Positions 27,970 through 37,706 of a DNA stretch of 64,000 nucleotides are shown piece by piece. The stretch is taken from contig JADKFV010000029.1 in NCBI GenBank assembly GCA_016717325.1, forward strand, positions 1 to 64,000. Reading direction: 5' to 3'. Origin of the DNA: Bacteroidota bacterium. Lineage in GTDB: Bacteria; Bacteroidota; Bacteroidia; AKYH767-A; OLB10. The notes under the pieces were generated by a model, which saw nothing but the letters and a program-made list of their open reading frames with translations, was not told the DNA's origin and searched no databases. The translations under genes and the position numbers were made by a program. Each line of letters opens with the position of its first letter. Positions within the stretch are counted from its first letter, which is position 1.

Positions 27970-28854
27970 TTATATATCGAAAATTACAAAGTCCTGCATA
28001 TCTCTGCGAGCCATTGGCTTTACAGAACAAACGGGAATTTCGCTGTTATTAATAATTTGTTGAGCCTCGCTTCCAAGTATCCATTCGGTTAATCCTTTTT
28101 GTTGTTGCGACATTATCATTACCAAATCACCATCGGCACCTGCACTATACGATAATACCGTGTCTGAAATATCATCACCACGAATCATCATGTTTGAACA
28201 TTTAATATTAGCAGCAGAAATAAAGTCCACCACCTGATCCATTTGGCGTTGTTGTTTGGTAATTAAAAATTCGTCATCGAAATCATACACAGAAATAACC
28301 ACAATTTCCGACTGAAAGTAGTTAGCAAGCTCCATTGCCATATTCACTTTATCGCGCGTCTCATCCGAAATATCTAGAGGAAGTATAATTCGTTTGCAAC
28401 CTTCGCGGTGTTGTTTTCCTTTAATAGAAATAACCGGACAATCGGCTTCATTTATTACACGAATTGCGTTACTACCGATAAATTTCTTTTTAATTCCTTC
28501 AGCACCATTAGTGCCCATTACAATAAAAGTCGCATTAATGTCTTTAGAAACCTGAACCACTTCTTCGTATATTTTACCTTTCTTTATTATCACATTTACA
28601 GGCAAACCTTTATCGGCAGTAACCTGTGCGGCCAACTCATCCAGTTTTATTTTTGCATCATTAACCATTCGCTCATCATCCTCATCACCTTTAAATATAC
28701 TTTTGAACTTGTCAATAAAATCGATGTCGATAACATGGAGTAAAGTAATATCCGACTCTTTGAACTTGGCAATATTATATGATTGCTTTAAAGCAATAAG
28801 AGATTGCTCGGAGAAATCGATTGGCACAAGGATATGATTATTGAAATTTTGCAT
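27970..28854 (-). CDS. Tandem universal stress protein (two UspA domains)
   Basis: About 294 residues from the ATG at 28854, which is preferred to an upstream in-frame start because the protein then begins MQNFNNHILVPIDFSEQS, a normal UspA strand 1. The first domain ends GTNGAEGIKKKFIGSNAIRV, a nucleotide-binding G-rich loop like that of ATP-binding Usp proteins. The second domain (about 150-294) has KRIILPLDISDE and GLTEWILGSEAQQIINNSEI but a weaker loop. TACATTTG (minus strand of 28870-28877) just upstream is a good -7 element. Confidence 0.88.
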   Translation of the reverse strand: MQNFNNHILVPIDFSEQSLIALKQSYNIAKFKESDITLLHVIDIDFIDKFKSIFKGDEDDERMVNDAKIKLDELAAQVTADKGLPVNVIIKKGKIYEEVVQVSKDINATFIVMGTNGAEGIKKKFIGSNAIRVINEADCPVISIKGKQHREGCKRIILPLDISDETRDKVNMAMELANYFQSEIVVISVYDFDDEFLITKQQRQMDQVVDFISAANIKCSNMMIRGDDISDTVLSYSAGADGDLVMIMSQQQKGLTEWILGSEAQQIINNSEIPVCSVKPMARRDMQDFVIFDI

Positions 28855-28869
28855 AATGAAATTTTTGCG

Positions 28870-28877
28870 CAAATGTA
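28870..28877 (-). promoter_or_regulatory. -7 element of the universal stress protein gene
   Basis: The minus strand reads TACATTTG, exactly TAnnTTTG, ending 15 nt before the ATG at 28854. The leader would therefore be very short. Confidence 0.5.
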
Positions 28878-28947
28878 ATATTGATTTGCTCACAATAAAA
28901 TCATTACGAAAAAAGGGTTGTTCATTTCATATTCAGAGTATTAGCAA

Positions 28948-28955
28948 TATTTTTG
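28948..28955 (+). promoter_or_regulatory. Promoter of the DUF1573 genes
   Basis: TATTTTTG matches TAnnTTTG and is preceded at exactly 19 nt by TTTC (28925-28928), a one-mismatch -33 box. The first ATG is 34 nt downstream. Confidence 0.55.
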
Positions 28956-28989
28956 AACCATTAAAATTAATCATTTAAAAAAAGTAATT

Positions 28990-29502
28990 ATGAAAAAAAT
29001 CGTCCTCAGTTTATTTTGCATAGCAGCTGTAAGTTTTGCTAATGCACAAGCAGATAAGGCCGCTGTACCACCAGTACCACAAGGTGAAGTGAAGCCTGTA
29101 GACAACAGTAACAATCCCAATGCACCTGAAATTACTTTTACGGAAGAAGTTCACGATTTTGGAACATTACCATATAATGGCAATGGTGAGTGCGATTTTA
29201 AATTTACAAACACCGGAAAAGAGCCATTAATTATTTCAAATGCAAAAGGTTCATGTGGATGCACAGTACCCGAAGCCCCAAAAGAGCCTATCATGTCAGG
29301 CAAGTCGGCAATGATACATGTTAAATACGATACAAAACGTGTAGGACCATTTACTAAAACAGTAACCGTAACTTCAAATGCCAAAACCGGTACAAAGATG
29401 TTAACCATTAAAGGTACAATCATGTCGCAGGAAGAAACTGAAAATCAAAGCCCTGTAAAAAAAGCGGGTATGATGACACCATTAGAGAACGGAAAAAAAT
29501 AA
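28990..29502 (+). CDS. DUF1573 domain protein (first of a pair)
   Basis: A 170-residue exported protein: signal peptide (1-19, ending NAQ), a proline-rich spacer, and a DUF1573 immunoglobulin-like domain (about 48-145) with EVHDFGTLPYNGNGECDFKF, TGKEPLIISNAKGSCGCTVP (the family hallmark GSCGCTVP) and VTVTSNAKTGTKMLTIKGT. The domain is typical of Bacteroidota cell envelopes; its role is unknown. It shares its promoter with the paralogue 45 nt downstream. Confidence 0.88.
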   Translation: MKKIVLSLFCIAAVSFANAQADKAAVPPVPQGEVKPVDNSNNPNAPEITFTEEVHDFGTLPYNGNGECDFKFTNTGKEPLIISNAKGSCGCTVPEAPKEPIMSGKSAMIHVKYDTKRVGPFTKTVTVTSNAKTGTKMLTIKGTIMSQEETENQSPVKKAGMMTPLENGKK

Positions 29503-29547
29503 TTCGAACAAATTCAAATAATAAAATTTAAATTTTTAATTAAACAA

Positions 29548-30048
29548 ATGATGATGAAAAAATCAATTCTAATTCTTGCCTTTGCAGCGTTTACTGTTGC
29601 CGGCTTTGCTCAAACACATGATGCCGCGGTGCCTGCACCTGCAGCTGCTACACCTCAAGCAGAAGTGAAAGCGGTCGAAAACCCAAATGCTCCAGAGTTC
29701 AAATTTGCTGAAGAAGAATACAACTTCGGTACAATTAAATCGGGAGAAGCAGTAACACATGAGTATACTTTTACTAATACAGGTAAAGAGCCGTTAGTAA
29801 TTACAAGTGCTGCAGGTTCATGTGGATGTACTGTACCAAAGTATCCACAAAATCCTATTAAGAAAGGCGAATCAGGAGTAATTACAGTTACCTTTAATTC
29901 AACTGGAAAACAAGGCATGCAAGATAAAACTGTAACAATACAGTCAAATGCAAAAGGTGGTGCTAAAGTAATCCACATCAAAGGAAATGTTACTAAAGTA
30001 GAAACTCCAGCTGTTGCTACACCAGCCGCAACTCCAGAAGTTCACTAA
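29548..30048 (+). CDS. DUF1573 domain protein (second of a pair)
   Basis: A 166-residue paralogue of the preceding protein with the same plan: signal peptide (ending GFAQ), alanine/proline-rich linker, then EEYNFGTIKSGEAVTHEYTF, TGKEPLVITSAAGSCGCTVP and VTIQSNAKGGAKVIHIKGN. A short A/T/P-rich tail follows. The two genes probably arose by tandem duplication, and a terminator follows this one. Confidence 0.88.
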   Translation: MMMKKSILILAFAAFTVAGFAQTHDAAVPAPAAATPQAEVKAVENPNAPEFKFAEEEYNFGTIKSGEAVTHEYTFTNTGKEPLVITSAAGSCGCTVPKYPQNPIKKGESGVITVTFNSTGKQGMQDKTVTIQSNAKGGAKVIHIKGNVTKVETPAVATPAATPEVH

Positions 30049-30069
30049 GAATATTTTTCTAATACACGA

Positions 30070-30097
30070 AACCCGGGCAACAGTCCGGGTTTTTTTA
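30070..30097 (+). terminator. Rho-independent terminator after the DUF1573 pair
   Basis: AACCCGG pairs with CCGGGTT (loop GCAACAGT), followed by a run of seven Ts, 22 nt after the stop. Confidence 0.85.
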
Positions 30098-30167
30098 TGC
30101 TTAATTTTTAATTTTGTTAAGCAATAGTTACCCAAATATTAATTATGAGTCAATTATAGGGCCTACA

Positions 30168-30198
30168 TTTGCCATCGAAATTGCAATAAATACTTTTG
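30168..30198 (+). promoter_or_regulatory. Promoter of sixA-ppk1
   Basis: TTTG at 30168-30171, a spacer of exactly 19 nt, and TACTTTTG at 30191-30198: a perfect match to the Bacteroidota sigma factor consensus TTTG-N19-TAnnTTTG. The sixA ATG is 39 nt downstream. Confidence 0.75.
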
Positions 30199-30236
30199 CT
30201 ACCTTGCATATTTCGAATCAAATATTAAAATAAAGT

Positions 30237-30735
30237 ATGAAACGAATTATTTTTTTGAGGCATGCTAAATCGACACATAACGAAACAGGTTTAGCCGATT
30301 TTAACCGCCCTTTAAATGGAAGAGGTATCGAAGAAGCTTTGGCTGCAGGCGCCTGGCTAAAGCAAAATAAAATTAAACCACAAACACTATATTCAAGTTT
30401 GGCAATCAGATGTTTACATACAAGCACTATTGTAATGCAAGTTTTAAAAATAAAATATGACAACCTTTTTGCAGCGGGTGACTTGTACGAAACCAGCAAG
30501 GAACATATTATAAAAACAATAAAACAAACTGAGAACAAAAAATACTATACTGTTATGCAATCATAATCCTTTGCTCGATGATATTGTGAAAAAAGTAATG
30601 AGAGATGATAGTATTCAATTTACCACTGGTAGCATTGCCGTTTTTACTTTCAATTCAATTTCATGGTTGGAATTTGATTTTAAAAAATGCAGCCCCGAAA
30701 AAATAATGATTAATCAAAAAAAGAATACGTGGTGA
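30237..30735 (+). CDS. sixA: SixA-type histidine phosphatase (one frameshift)
   Basis: A small phosphohistidine phosphatase of about 165 residues with the catalytic RHG-like motif in FLRHAKSTHNETGLADFNRP, GRGIEEALAAGAWL, and SSLAIRCLHTS. The first frame stops at 30566. Removing one base near 30556 (in GTTATGCAATC) continues it as NHNPLLDDIVKKVM, where the conserved GHNP is NHNP, then to a TGA at 30733-30735. The end overlaps the ppk1 start, so the two are translationally coupled. Its target may be a protein histidine phosphate. Confidence 0.85.
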
Positions 30736-32798
30736 AGAAGTTTGAACCAAAATTTGTGAACCGGGATATCAGTTGGCTGTCTTTCAATTCTCGTGTACTG
30801 CAAGAGGCTACCGATAAGCGAGTACCTCTATTGGAGCGATTGAAATTTCTTGGTATATTCTCCAACAATCAGGACGAGTTTTTTCGGGTGCGTGTAGCAT
30901 TTTATAAACGCCTTCAACGGCTTGATAAATCTACATTGCGCAGCCAAAAAATAAATTTCGACATTAATGCAGTTTTGGATAAAATAAATGCTATAGTAAA
31001 AGATCAGGGCGAAATATTTGAAGATATCTATTCACAAATATTGCGCGACCTTGAACTCAATAGTATTTTTATAGTAAACGAAGAGCAACTAAGTAAGAAT
31101 CAAAAACTTTTTGCTCAAGAGTATTTCTTCGAAAATATTTTACCCTCGCTTGTGCCTGTAATGATTAATAAGTCTAATCAATTTCCATATATAAAAGACC
31201 GCACCGCTTATTTACTTGTTGAGCTATTTACCGAAAATAAACCTGGCAAATATTCGATAATTGAAATTCCGGCTTCAACCCTACCCCGTTTCATTTCGCT
31301 CACCGAAAAGGGAAATATTATCATACTGCTCGATGATATAATACGATTGCATTTAGATCAAATATTTTACAACTTTAAATACGATAAAATAAATGCATAT
31401 ACTTTCAAAATAACGCGCGATGCCGAACTGGATATTGACAGCGATGTAAACAAAAGCCTTATTGGTAAAATTTCGGAGAGTCTAAAAAGCCGAAAGAAAG
31501 GACTGCCCACACGCCTGGTTTACGATGAGGGAATGCCCGAAGGTGTACTCAACCTGTTACTGAAGAATTTTAAATTGATGAAAGACAGTAATGTTTTGTC
31601 GGGAGGTAGATATCACAATTTTCGCGATTTTATAAAGTTTCCAAACATCGATAAGGAAAAACTAAAGAGCCCCAAGATGCCATCACTAAATCATCAGTTG
31701 ATTCCGCCCCGATCAAGCATATTTAATATTGTAAAAAAACAAGATTTGCTTATCGCCTACCCTTATCAAACTTTTCACCATGTTATTGATTTTTTACGTG
31801 AAGCCGCTATCGACCCGAAAGTAAAATCTATTTCTATAACTTTATATAGAGTGGCCAATAACTCTCACGTTGTAAATGCATTAATTAATGCGATAAAGAA
31901 TGGAAAAAAAGTTTTATGTATAGTTGAACTGCAGGCTCGGTTCGATGAAGAGAATAATATTACGCAAGCAAATAGATTGATAGACGAAGGCGCTCAAGTT
32001 ATATACGGAGTGCCGGGTTTGAAAACACATAGCAAATTATTTTTAATAACACGTGCAGAGGGTAAAGACAATTTACACTATGCACATATAGGTACCGGTA
32101 ACTTTAACGAAGACACTTCGAAATTATATACCGACTATACTTTACTTACTTGCGACAAACGCATTGCTGATGAGGTTGCCGCTGTGTTCGAATTTTATAA
32201 AGACAACACAAAAATATATAATCATAAACACCTTTGGCTTGCACCATTTAGCTTGCGAAAAAATTTGAAACAGGCAATAGAACAAGAGATAAAAAATGCC
32301 AATGCTAAAAAAACCGCATGGATTTTTTTGAAACTTAACAGCCTTGTGGATGAAGATATTATTACTCTTTTATATAATGCCAGCAATGCAGGCGTAAAAA
32401 TTCGGCTCATCATTCGGGGTATTTGCTCTCTTATTCCCGGAGTGAAAGGCATGAGCGAAAACATTGAAGTCATAAGCATAATAGACCGGTTTTTGGAACA
32501 TGCCCGTGTGTTCATTTTTTGCAATGGTGATAAACCAAATTATTTTATTTCATCAGCCGATATAATGACACGCAATCTCGATTACCGATCAGAAGTTGCC
32601 GCTCCAATCTTTGATAAAAATATTCAACAAATTTTACTTCACAATCTTGAGTTGCAATGGAGTGATAATACAAAAGCACGTGTGATAGACCAATTGCAAA
32701 GCAACAACTACAAGACCTCTGTTGCGGGCGGAAAGCATATAAGTGCACAACAAAGTTTGTACGAGTTTTATAAAAGAAACAAAGCCAAAACGTTTTAA
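30729..32798 (+). CDS. ppk1: Polyphosphate kinase 1
   Basis: Reversibly makes polyphosphate from ATP at the membrane. 689 residues, full length. N-domain: FVNRDISWLSFNSRVLQEA and FLGIFSNNQDEFFRVRV; catalytic part: IAYPYQTFHHVIDFLREAA, the phosphorylated-histidine region YGVPGLKTHSKLFLI, HIGTGNFNEDTSKLYTDYTL and ISSADIMTRNLDYRSEVAAP. The start is a GTG inside the end of sixA. ppx follows after 100 nt, so synthesis and breakdown genes sit together. Confidence 0.97.
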   Translation: MVKKFEPKFVNRDISWLSFNSRVLQEATDKRVPLLERLKFLGIFSNNQDEFFRVRVAFYKRLQRLDKSTLRSQKINFDINAVLDKINAIVKDQGEIFEDIYSQILRDLELNSIFIVNEEQLSKNQKLFAQEYFFENILPSLVPVMINKSNQFPYIKDRTAYLLVELFTENKPGKYSIIEIPASTLPRFISLTEKGNIIILLDDIIRLHLDQIFYNFKYDKINAYTFKITRDAELDIDSDVNKSLIGKISESLKSRKKGLPTRLVYDEGMPEGVLNLLLKNFKLMKDSNVLSGGRYHNFRDFIKFPNIDKEKLKSPKMPSLNHQLIPPRSSIFNIVKKQDLLIAYPYQTFHHVIDFLREAAIDPKVKSISITLYRVANNSHVVNALINAIKNGKKVLCIVELQARFDEENNITQANRLIDEGAQVIYGVPGLKTHSKLFLITRAEGKDNLHYAHIGTGNFNEDTSKLYTDYTLLTCDKRIADEVAAVFEFYKDNTKIYNHKHLWLAPFSLRKNLKQAIEQEIKNANAKKTAWIFLKLNSLVDEDIITLLYNASNAGVKIRLIIRGICSLIPGVKGMSENIEVISIIDRFLEHARVFIFCNGDKPNYFISSADIMTRNLDYRSEVAAPIFDKNIQQILLHNLELQWSDNTKARVIDQLQSNNYKTSVAGGKHISAQQSLYEFYKRNKAKTF

Positions 32799-32898
32799 AT
32801 GTAATGTTCAAAACACTTTAAACTTGTTGATTTTTTCTTGATACTGTTTTGAATAAGAATATCACCTTTGCACACTTAATGTTAATAATATTTGGCAC

Positions 32899-33796
32899 AT
32901 GAAATTCGCGTCAATCGACATAGGTAGCAATGCAATACGTTTGCTTTTTTGCAATGTATATGACCGCGATGGAGAAATTTTATTTAAAAAGGAAGAACTC
33001 ATTCGCGTGCCTATAAGACTTGGAGAAGATGCTTTTACCATTGGAAAAATCAGCAATGAAAAAAAATCGACACTCCTCAAAGCAATGCATGCTTTTAAAT
33101 TATTGATTGATGTAAACGAGCCTATTGCCTATAGGGCATGCGCCACATCAGCCATGCGCGATTCATCTAATGCAAATGAAATTATTGACAGCATAAGAAA
33201 TGTCTGCGGAATAGAAGTTGAAGTAATAGATGGCGGCACCGAAGCTTTTTGATTTACGAAAATCATATTGCCGAAAATCTTGAACCCGGTGTAGCTTATT
33301 TATATGTGGATGTAGGTGGTGGAAGCACTGAACTTACTTTGTTTAAAGAAGGAAAAACTATTTTTCGCGCTCATTCAATATTGGCACTATTCGTATGCTG
33401 AACAATCAGGTGGAGAAGTCTTACTGGAGCGAATTTAAAAATTGGATTGCCACAAACACAGCCCCTCATCAACCAATGATTGCAATAGGGAGCGGGGGAA
33501 ACATTAACAAAATTCAACGCCTGGCAAAACGTGCATATAAACCAATTACCTATGCCAAACTGCAAGAGATATACGATGAAATTATGTCGATGTCGGTAAA
33601 AGATAGAATTGAAATTATGGGTTTGAAGCCCGATCGCGCTGATGTAATTGCTCCTGCTGCAAAAATTTTTCTTACAGTAATGAAGCAATCAAGCATCAAT
33701 TATATTGTTGTACCCGAAATTGGCCTGAGCGATGGCATTATTCACGATTTGTATGAAAAGCATATTGCCAACTTAGCTTTTAGTAAACTTCAGTAA
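32899..33796 (+). CDS. ppx: Exopolyphosphatase, Ppx/GppA family (two frameshifts)
   Basis: An ASKHA-fold phosphatase of about 300 residues that degrades polyphosphate or pppGpp. N-terminal phosphate loop FASIDIGSNAIRLLFCNV; the adenosine/phosphate loop YVDVGGGSTELTLFKEGK lies between the two open frames (about 33307-33357); C-terminal part AIGSGGNINKIQRLAK and VVPEIGLSDGIIHDLY. Both shifts are missing Ts: T5 should be T6 at 33247-33251 (AFLIYENH) and at 33361-33365 (TIFSRSFNIGTIRML). With those repaired it is complete. Confidence 0.93.
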
Positions 33797-33849
33797 CTTC
33801 CTAACCTGACCGTATTATAACTTTACATAGCACGCATTATTAACACAAA

Positions 33850-36642
33850 CTAAAACTTAAAAAGAATACTCAGCGATGTTCCGTAACCATAAATAAATCT
33901 TCGCATCAAATTGTCGTTTTCGGCAATATACTTTCCATCTTTATCAAGGTCTTGATAAAACACATCGGGCCTATTTAGAATATCGCTTAAAACAAGTCTG
34001 GCTTCACCATACTTTAAAAACTTCTTCGAAATAGAAAAATCTAATTGCTCACGGGCAGCCTGAATAATATCGGGGTTATTATCGCTACCGGTAACTACTA
34101 CCCTATTGCCTATTTTATTATACAATAATGTTGCGCCCCATCCCGATTTAGGTGTACGGTAATCGAGGCCAATATTTACAATATATGGCGACTGCCCTTG
34201 CAGCGGTCTTTCCGATTCATATGCTTGCGGAATATTAGACAAATCTAATTTGCTTTTTATAACTGTTATATTTGAAAATACCGTAAAATTATTACAAAAC
34301 TTACTGTTTGCCAGAGCATTTATACTCGACAGCATTAATCTGAAATCAAGTTCAACACCTATGTTTGTTGCACCTGCAACGTTACTATAAGTGTATGTGC
34401 GCGACCCTCCTCCCGATGACAAATCGAAAATTGTTTCGATGGGATCTTTAAACTTTTTGTAAAATCCGGTAAGTGATATTACCTGACCATCTTTAGGATA
34501 AAATTCGTATTTCAAATCCACATTCTCGATAGTAGCACTTACAAGAGAATCGTTTCCTAAAACGGTTGATACTTCAATAAAATCGTAGAATGCAAAAGGG
34601 GCAATCTCGCGAAACTCAGGACGACTAACTGTTTGAGAGTATGCTGCGCGAAGCTTATGCTTTTCGTTAAAAGTGTAGATAATGTTTACTGAAGGAAGTA
34701 AATTGCTGAAAGTATTGGTAGAAACTGAATCGGTTGGCGAAAACTTGGCGAATAGTTCCTGTGTATATTTTTCGTAGCGAACTCCATATATAAAGCGAAG
34801 CTTGCTCGTTACTAAATTATCAGCCATAACGTATGCAGCCTGGTTATTAAAATTTGCTGTATACTTATCTGTTGGGTTGGTAATATCATCGATGCGAAAT
34901 TTTTTCACATCTATATTTCCAGGCATGAACAATGAATCTTGCGGCAACAAAGTGAGCGAATAATTCAATGGATTGCCCAGCACATAACCAAGAACGCGCG
35001 CATTAAACGTTCTGTCTTTTTTTGTTTGCATTACTCCGGCCTTGAATGTATGATTTCGTGCTGAGTCTAATGGAATGGAAACATCGAATTTCAGTGTGTT
35101 TAAATAATCATTCAGATGGCTGTAAAATTTACCTGCCAACGCGGGATTGGCACTACCAAAAGGAACTTGTGCATAATATACTGTTGTGTCAACTAAATCG
35201 GAGGTGGTGTACAACATCTTGCGCAGATTGGGCACATCGCGATTAAGATTTGTAAATGAATATCCAAGCGATAATTTTATTCCCGATTTGATAAATGAAT
35301 GCTCGTAACGTGCCTGTGCAGTGTACAAATTGGTTACAGTTAATTCATTAGAGTTTGCTCTTTCCAAACGTGCCGCATTATCATTTATACCGGCACGAAA
35401 AATGGAGCGCTCAAGTGAGTTTGTAGAAAATAGATTTTTAAATGTAAACTTCCCCTGCTTGCCAATTTTATAAGCCAGGTTTGCCAGCAAGCCCGATGAA
35501 ATATTAGTATTAAACATGGTATCGCGATAATGGAACAAGCGGTTTTGCGAATCGAAATCGTTACGGTCTGTAACATTTATCATTCGGTAATTTGTGTTGT
35601 GTGTTCCCGAAATAACAATGCCGCCATCATTATTAAATAATTTAAAGCGTTGCGATAAACCAAGTTGAAAAGTTCTGTTTATGGGCAAATTTGTTTTTGG
35701 TGTTATGGTCCAATCGTTGGTAAGCAAATTAGTATACTCCGCTTTTTTACCCGGAGTCGATCTTCTGAATGTTTCTATGTCGGGAAAAGCGGAAGGTAAT
35801 TTTCTATCGCCAGCATCCTGCCCAAGCCAGTTAGTTTTTGCTGTGCCATATTTATAATAATCCTCAAAAGTTGATTGCGAATTTTCGCTTCCACTCACAC
35901 TTATCGAATAAGAATTTTCGTATGGAACATCGCGCGTATTTATTTGCACAACACCACCGGCAAATTCTCCCGGCAAATCGGGAGTAGCTGTTTTCGAAAC
36001 AATAATATTGTCGATTACATTGGCCGGAAAAATATCGAAGGCGATTGTTTTACGATCGGGTTCGGTGCTGGCAAGCGGTAAATTATTGAGCATTCCAAAA
36101 TTATAACGGTCGCCCAATCCACGTATGATTACAAATTTATTTTCATTCACGCTTACACCACTCACACGTTTCAATACTTCTCCTACATTCCTGTCGGGTG
36201 AGCGCCTTATTGTTTCTTGCGAAATGCCTGACGCCATCGATACAGAAGTTTGAAGTGTACTCATAAGCGATACAGACGACTGCCTGTTCACCTCTGCTGT
36301 TACTTCGATTGTTTTTATGTCGGTACCACCACTTTCAAGTTGCACATTAAGTATGGTTGGTTTTCCGTCAGCAACTACCAATCCTTTTATATTTGTAGAT
36401 GTGTACGCTACAAAACTGATAGTAACATCATACGTGCCCGGTTTCAATTTTTGAATCGCATACTTTCCATCAAAATCTGTTATTGCTCCATTTATAGTAC
36501 CGGTAATAACAACACTTGCCCCTACAAGTGTTTCGCGTGTTTTTTTATCTATTACCACACCGGTAATACTACCCGATTGACTAAATAATATTGAAGCAAA
36601 AAATCCAAAGAAAAAAGTTAGCAGAATGTTTTTAAATTTCAT
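33850..36642 (-). CDS. TonB-dependent outer-membrane receptor with carboxypeptidase-like N-domain
   Basis: 930 residues. A signal peptide (1-21) is followed by a CarboxypepD_reg-like domain (about 25-105: GVVIDKKTRETLVGASVVIT, TDFDGKYAIQKLKPGTYDV), a plug domain (about 125-235: RRSPDRNVGEVLKRVSGVSV, VIIRGLGDRYN, TPDLPGEFAGGVVQINTR) and a large beta barrel ending SILFKF with a C-terminal Phe. The plug with 'GLGDRY' and 'FDIFPANVID' places it with receptors often paired with secreted beta-helix proteins rather than SusC. Downstream neighbours on the same strand are T9SS cargo, so it may take up something they release. Confidence 0.92.
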   Translation of the reverse strand: MKFKNILLTFFFGFFASILFSQSGSITGVVIDKKTRETLVGASVVITGTINGAITDFDGKYAIQKLKPGTYDVTISFVAYTSTNIKGLVVADGKPTILNVQLESGGTDIKTIEVTAEVNRQSSVSLMSTLQTSVSMASGISQETIRRSPDRNVGEVLKRVSGVSVNENKFVIIRGLGDRYNFGMLNNLPLASTEPDRKTIAFDIFPANVIDNIIVSKTATPDLPGEFAGGVVQINTRDVPYENSYSISVSGSENSQSTFEDYYKYGTAKTNWLGQDAGDRKLPSAFPDIETFRRSTPGKKAEYTNLLTNDWTITPKTNLPINRTFQLGLSQRFKLFNNDGGIVISGTHNTNYRMINVTDRNDFDSQNRLFHYRDTMFNTNISSGLLANLAYKIGKQGKFTFKNLFSTNSLERSIFRAGINDNAARLERANSNELTVTNLYTAQARYEHSFIKSGIKLSLGYSFTNLNRDVPNLRKMLYTTSDLVDTTVYYAQVPFGSANPALAGKFYSHLNDYLNTLKFDVSIPLDSARNHTFKAGVMQTKKDRTFNARVLGYVLGNPLNYSLTLLPQDSLFMPGNIDVKKFRIDDITNPTDKYTANFNNQAAYVMADNLVTSKLRFIYGVRYEKYTQELFAKFSPTDSVSTNTFSNLLPSVNIIYTFNEKHKLRAAYSQTVSRPEFREIAPFAFYDFIEVSTVLGNDSLVSATIENVDLKYEFYPKDGQVISLTGFYKKFKDPIETIFDLSSGGGSRTYTYSNVAGATNIGVELDFRLMLSSINALANSKFCNNFTVFSNITVIKSKLDLSNIPQAYESERPLQGQSPYIVNIGLDYRTPKSGWGATLLYNKIGNRVVVTGSDNNPDIIQAAREQLDFSISKKFLKYGEARLVLSDILNRPDVFYQDLDKDGKYIAENDNLMRRFIYGYGTSLSILFKF

Positions 36643-36667
36643 AACATAAATTTATTAAGGAGTAAAA

Positions 36668-37531
36668 TTAATGTTGAACAGCAATTTTAATCCGGGATAT
36701 TTCACCGCTTTCATTTTTTAACTGAACAAAGTAATAACCGTTTATCAGGTCATTAGTAGCGATAACAAAATTGTTGATACCTGAATATGAATGAAGTGTT
36801 GTTCCTTTTATTTTGTTTCCCATCAATGAAAATACATCAACATCAAATTTTTGCATTTGACTTGTATGAAAACGAATGTTAGTAAAATCGTTAGAAGGAT
36901 TAGGGAATACTTCAAATTTATTTTGAGCAGCAATATTGTTTTTTATGCCTGCTGTAGTATTGTAAATAACAACATCATCAATGTAAAACTCCGAACCTAC
37001 ATGAAGTGAATCGAAACCGCCCTGTGAATCAACAATAGAAAAATCGATAAAGAAATTTGTTGATGTTCCGGGAGCATATGTCATTTTGATGGCCTCTTCG
37101 GTCCAGCTGGTATAGGCCGCTGTATAAAGTTTTAAATCCTGAAACAAATAGCTTTGAGTTGCATCTTCATACATGCCAATCAACACCTGCAATTGATCGC
37201 CACCCACTGGATTAAATTTGAAATAATAACGACAGCTATCAAAATTTTGTGTAACAGGAAATCCCAAAAAACTGTTTGGAATAGTGCCTGAACTTAATTG
37301 CGGACCACCAATTTGACCATTACTGTTTATATTAACAATACCGTGCACGCTACTTGCACCTCCATGTGCATCGGCACTTTGATATATGGTAGAATCGTAA
37401 CCGTTTCCAATAGAAGTGTACCAATCAGTGGGCTCAAGTGCAGCCCAATTTTCAAACCCGTTATTGGGAACTTGTGCTTTGCAGATTGATATGAATAATG
37501 TGAGAGTTAGAAGAAGGTAAGTTTTTTGCAT
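36668..37531 (-). CDS. Secreted protein with T9SS sorting domain
   Basis: 287 residues: signal peptide (1-19), an N-terminal region (20-195) beginning VPNNGFENWAALEPTDWYTS, a pattern found in Bacteroidota carbohydrate-binding-type or PCMD-like extracellular domains, with HVGSEFYIDDVVIYN at its end, then a T9SS type A domain (205-287: FEVFPNPSNDFTNIRF to SRIKIAV). Its gene ends 25 nt upstream of the TonB receptor on the same strand; they may be co-transcribed. The exact function is not recognisable. Confidence 0.82.
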   Translation of the reverse strand: MQKTYLLLTLTLFISICKAQVPNNGFENWAALEPTDWYTSIGNGYDSTIYQSADAHGGASSVHGIVNINSNGQIGGPQLSSGTIPNSFLGFPVTQNFDSCRYYFKFNPVGGDQLQVLIGMYEDATQSYLFQDLKLYTAAYTSWTEEAIKMTYAPGTSTNFFIDFSIVDSQGGFDSLHVGSEFYIDDVVIYNTTAGIKNNIAAQNKFEVFPNPSNDFTNIRFHTSQMQKFDVDVFSLMGNKIKGTTLHSYSGINNFVIATNDLINGYYFVQLKNESGEISRIKIAVQH

Positions 37532-37629
37532 TCTTAATATTTTTTTAGGTGTGCAAATGAAATGAATGGAATTAATCGAATGGTTATGCCAATATTATCA
37601 TAAGGTAAAGAAAAGTAATTAGCAAAAAA

Positions 37630-37657
37630 AAATCCTGCAGCATTGTGCAGGATTTTT
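37630..37657 (-). terminator. Terminator after the 37707-40107 gene
   Basis: AAATCCTGCA pairs with TGCAGGATTT across a 6-nt loop, with A and T runs on both sides, so it could work in both directions. It lies ~50 nt past the stop of the minus-strand gene. Confidence 0.8.
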
Positions 37658-37706
37658 TACGAAATGACAGTCGGCATCCGTCATTCTTACGAAAAAAATA
37701 TGGCTA

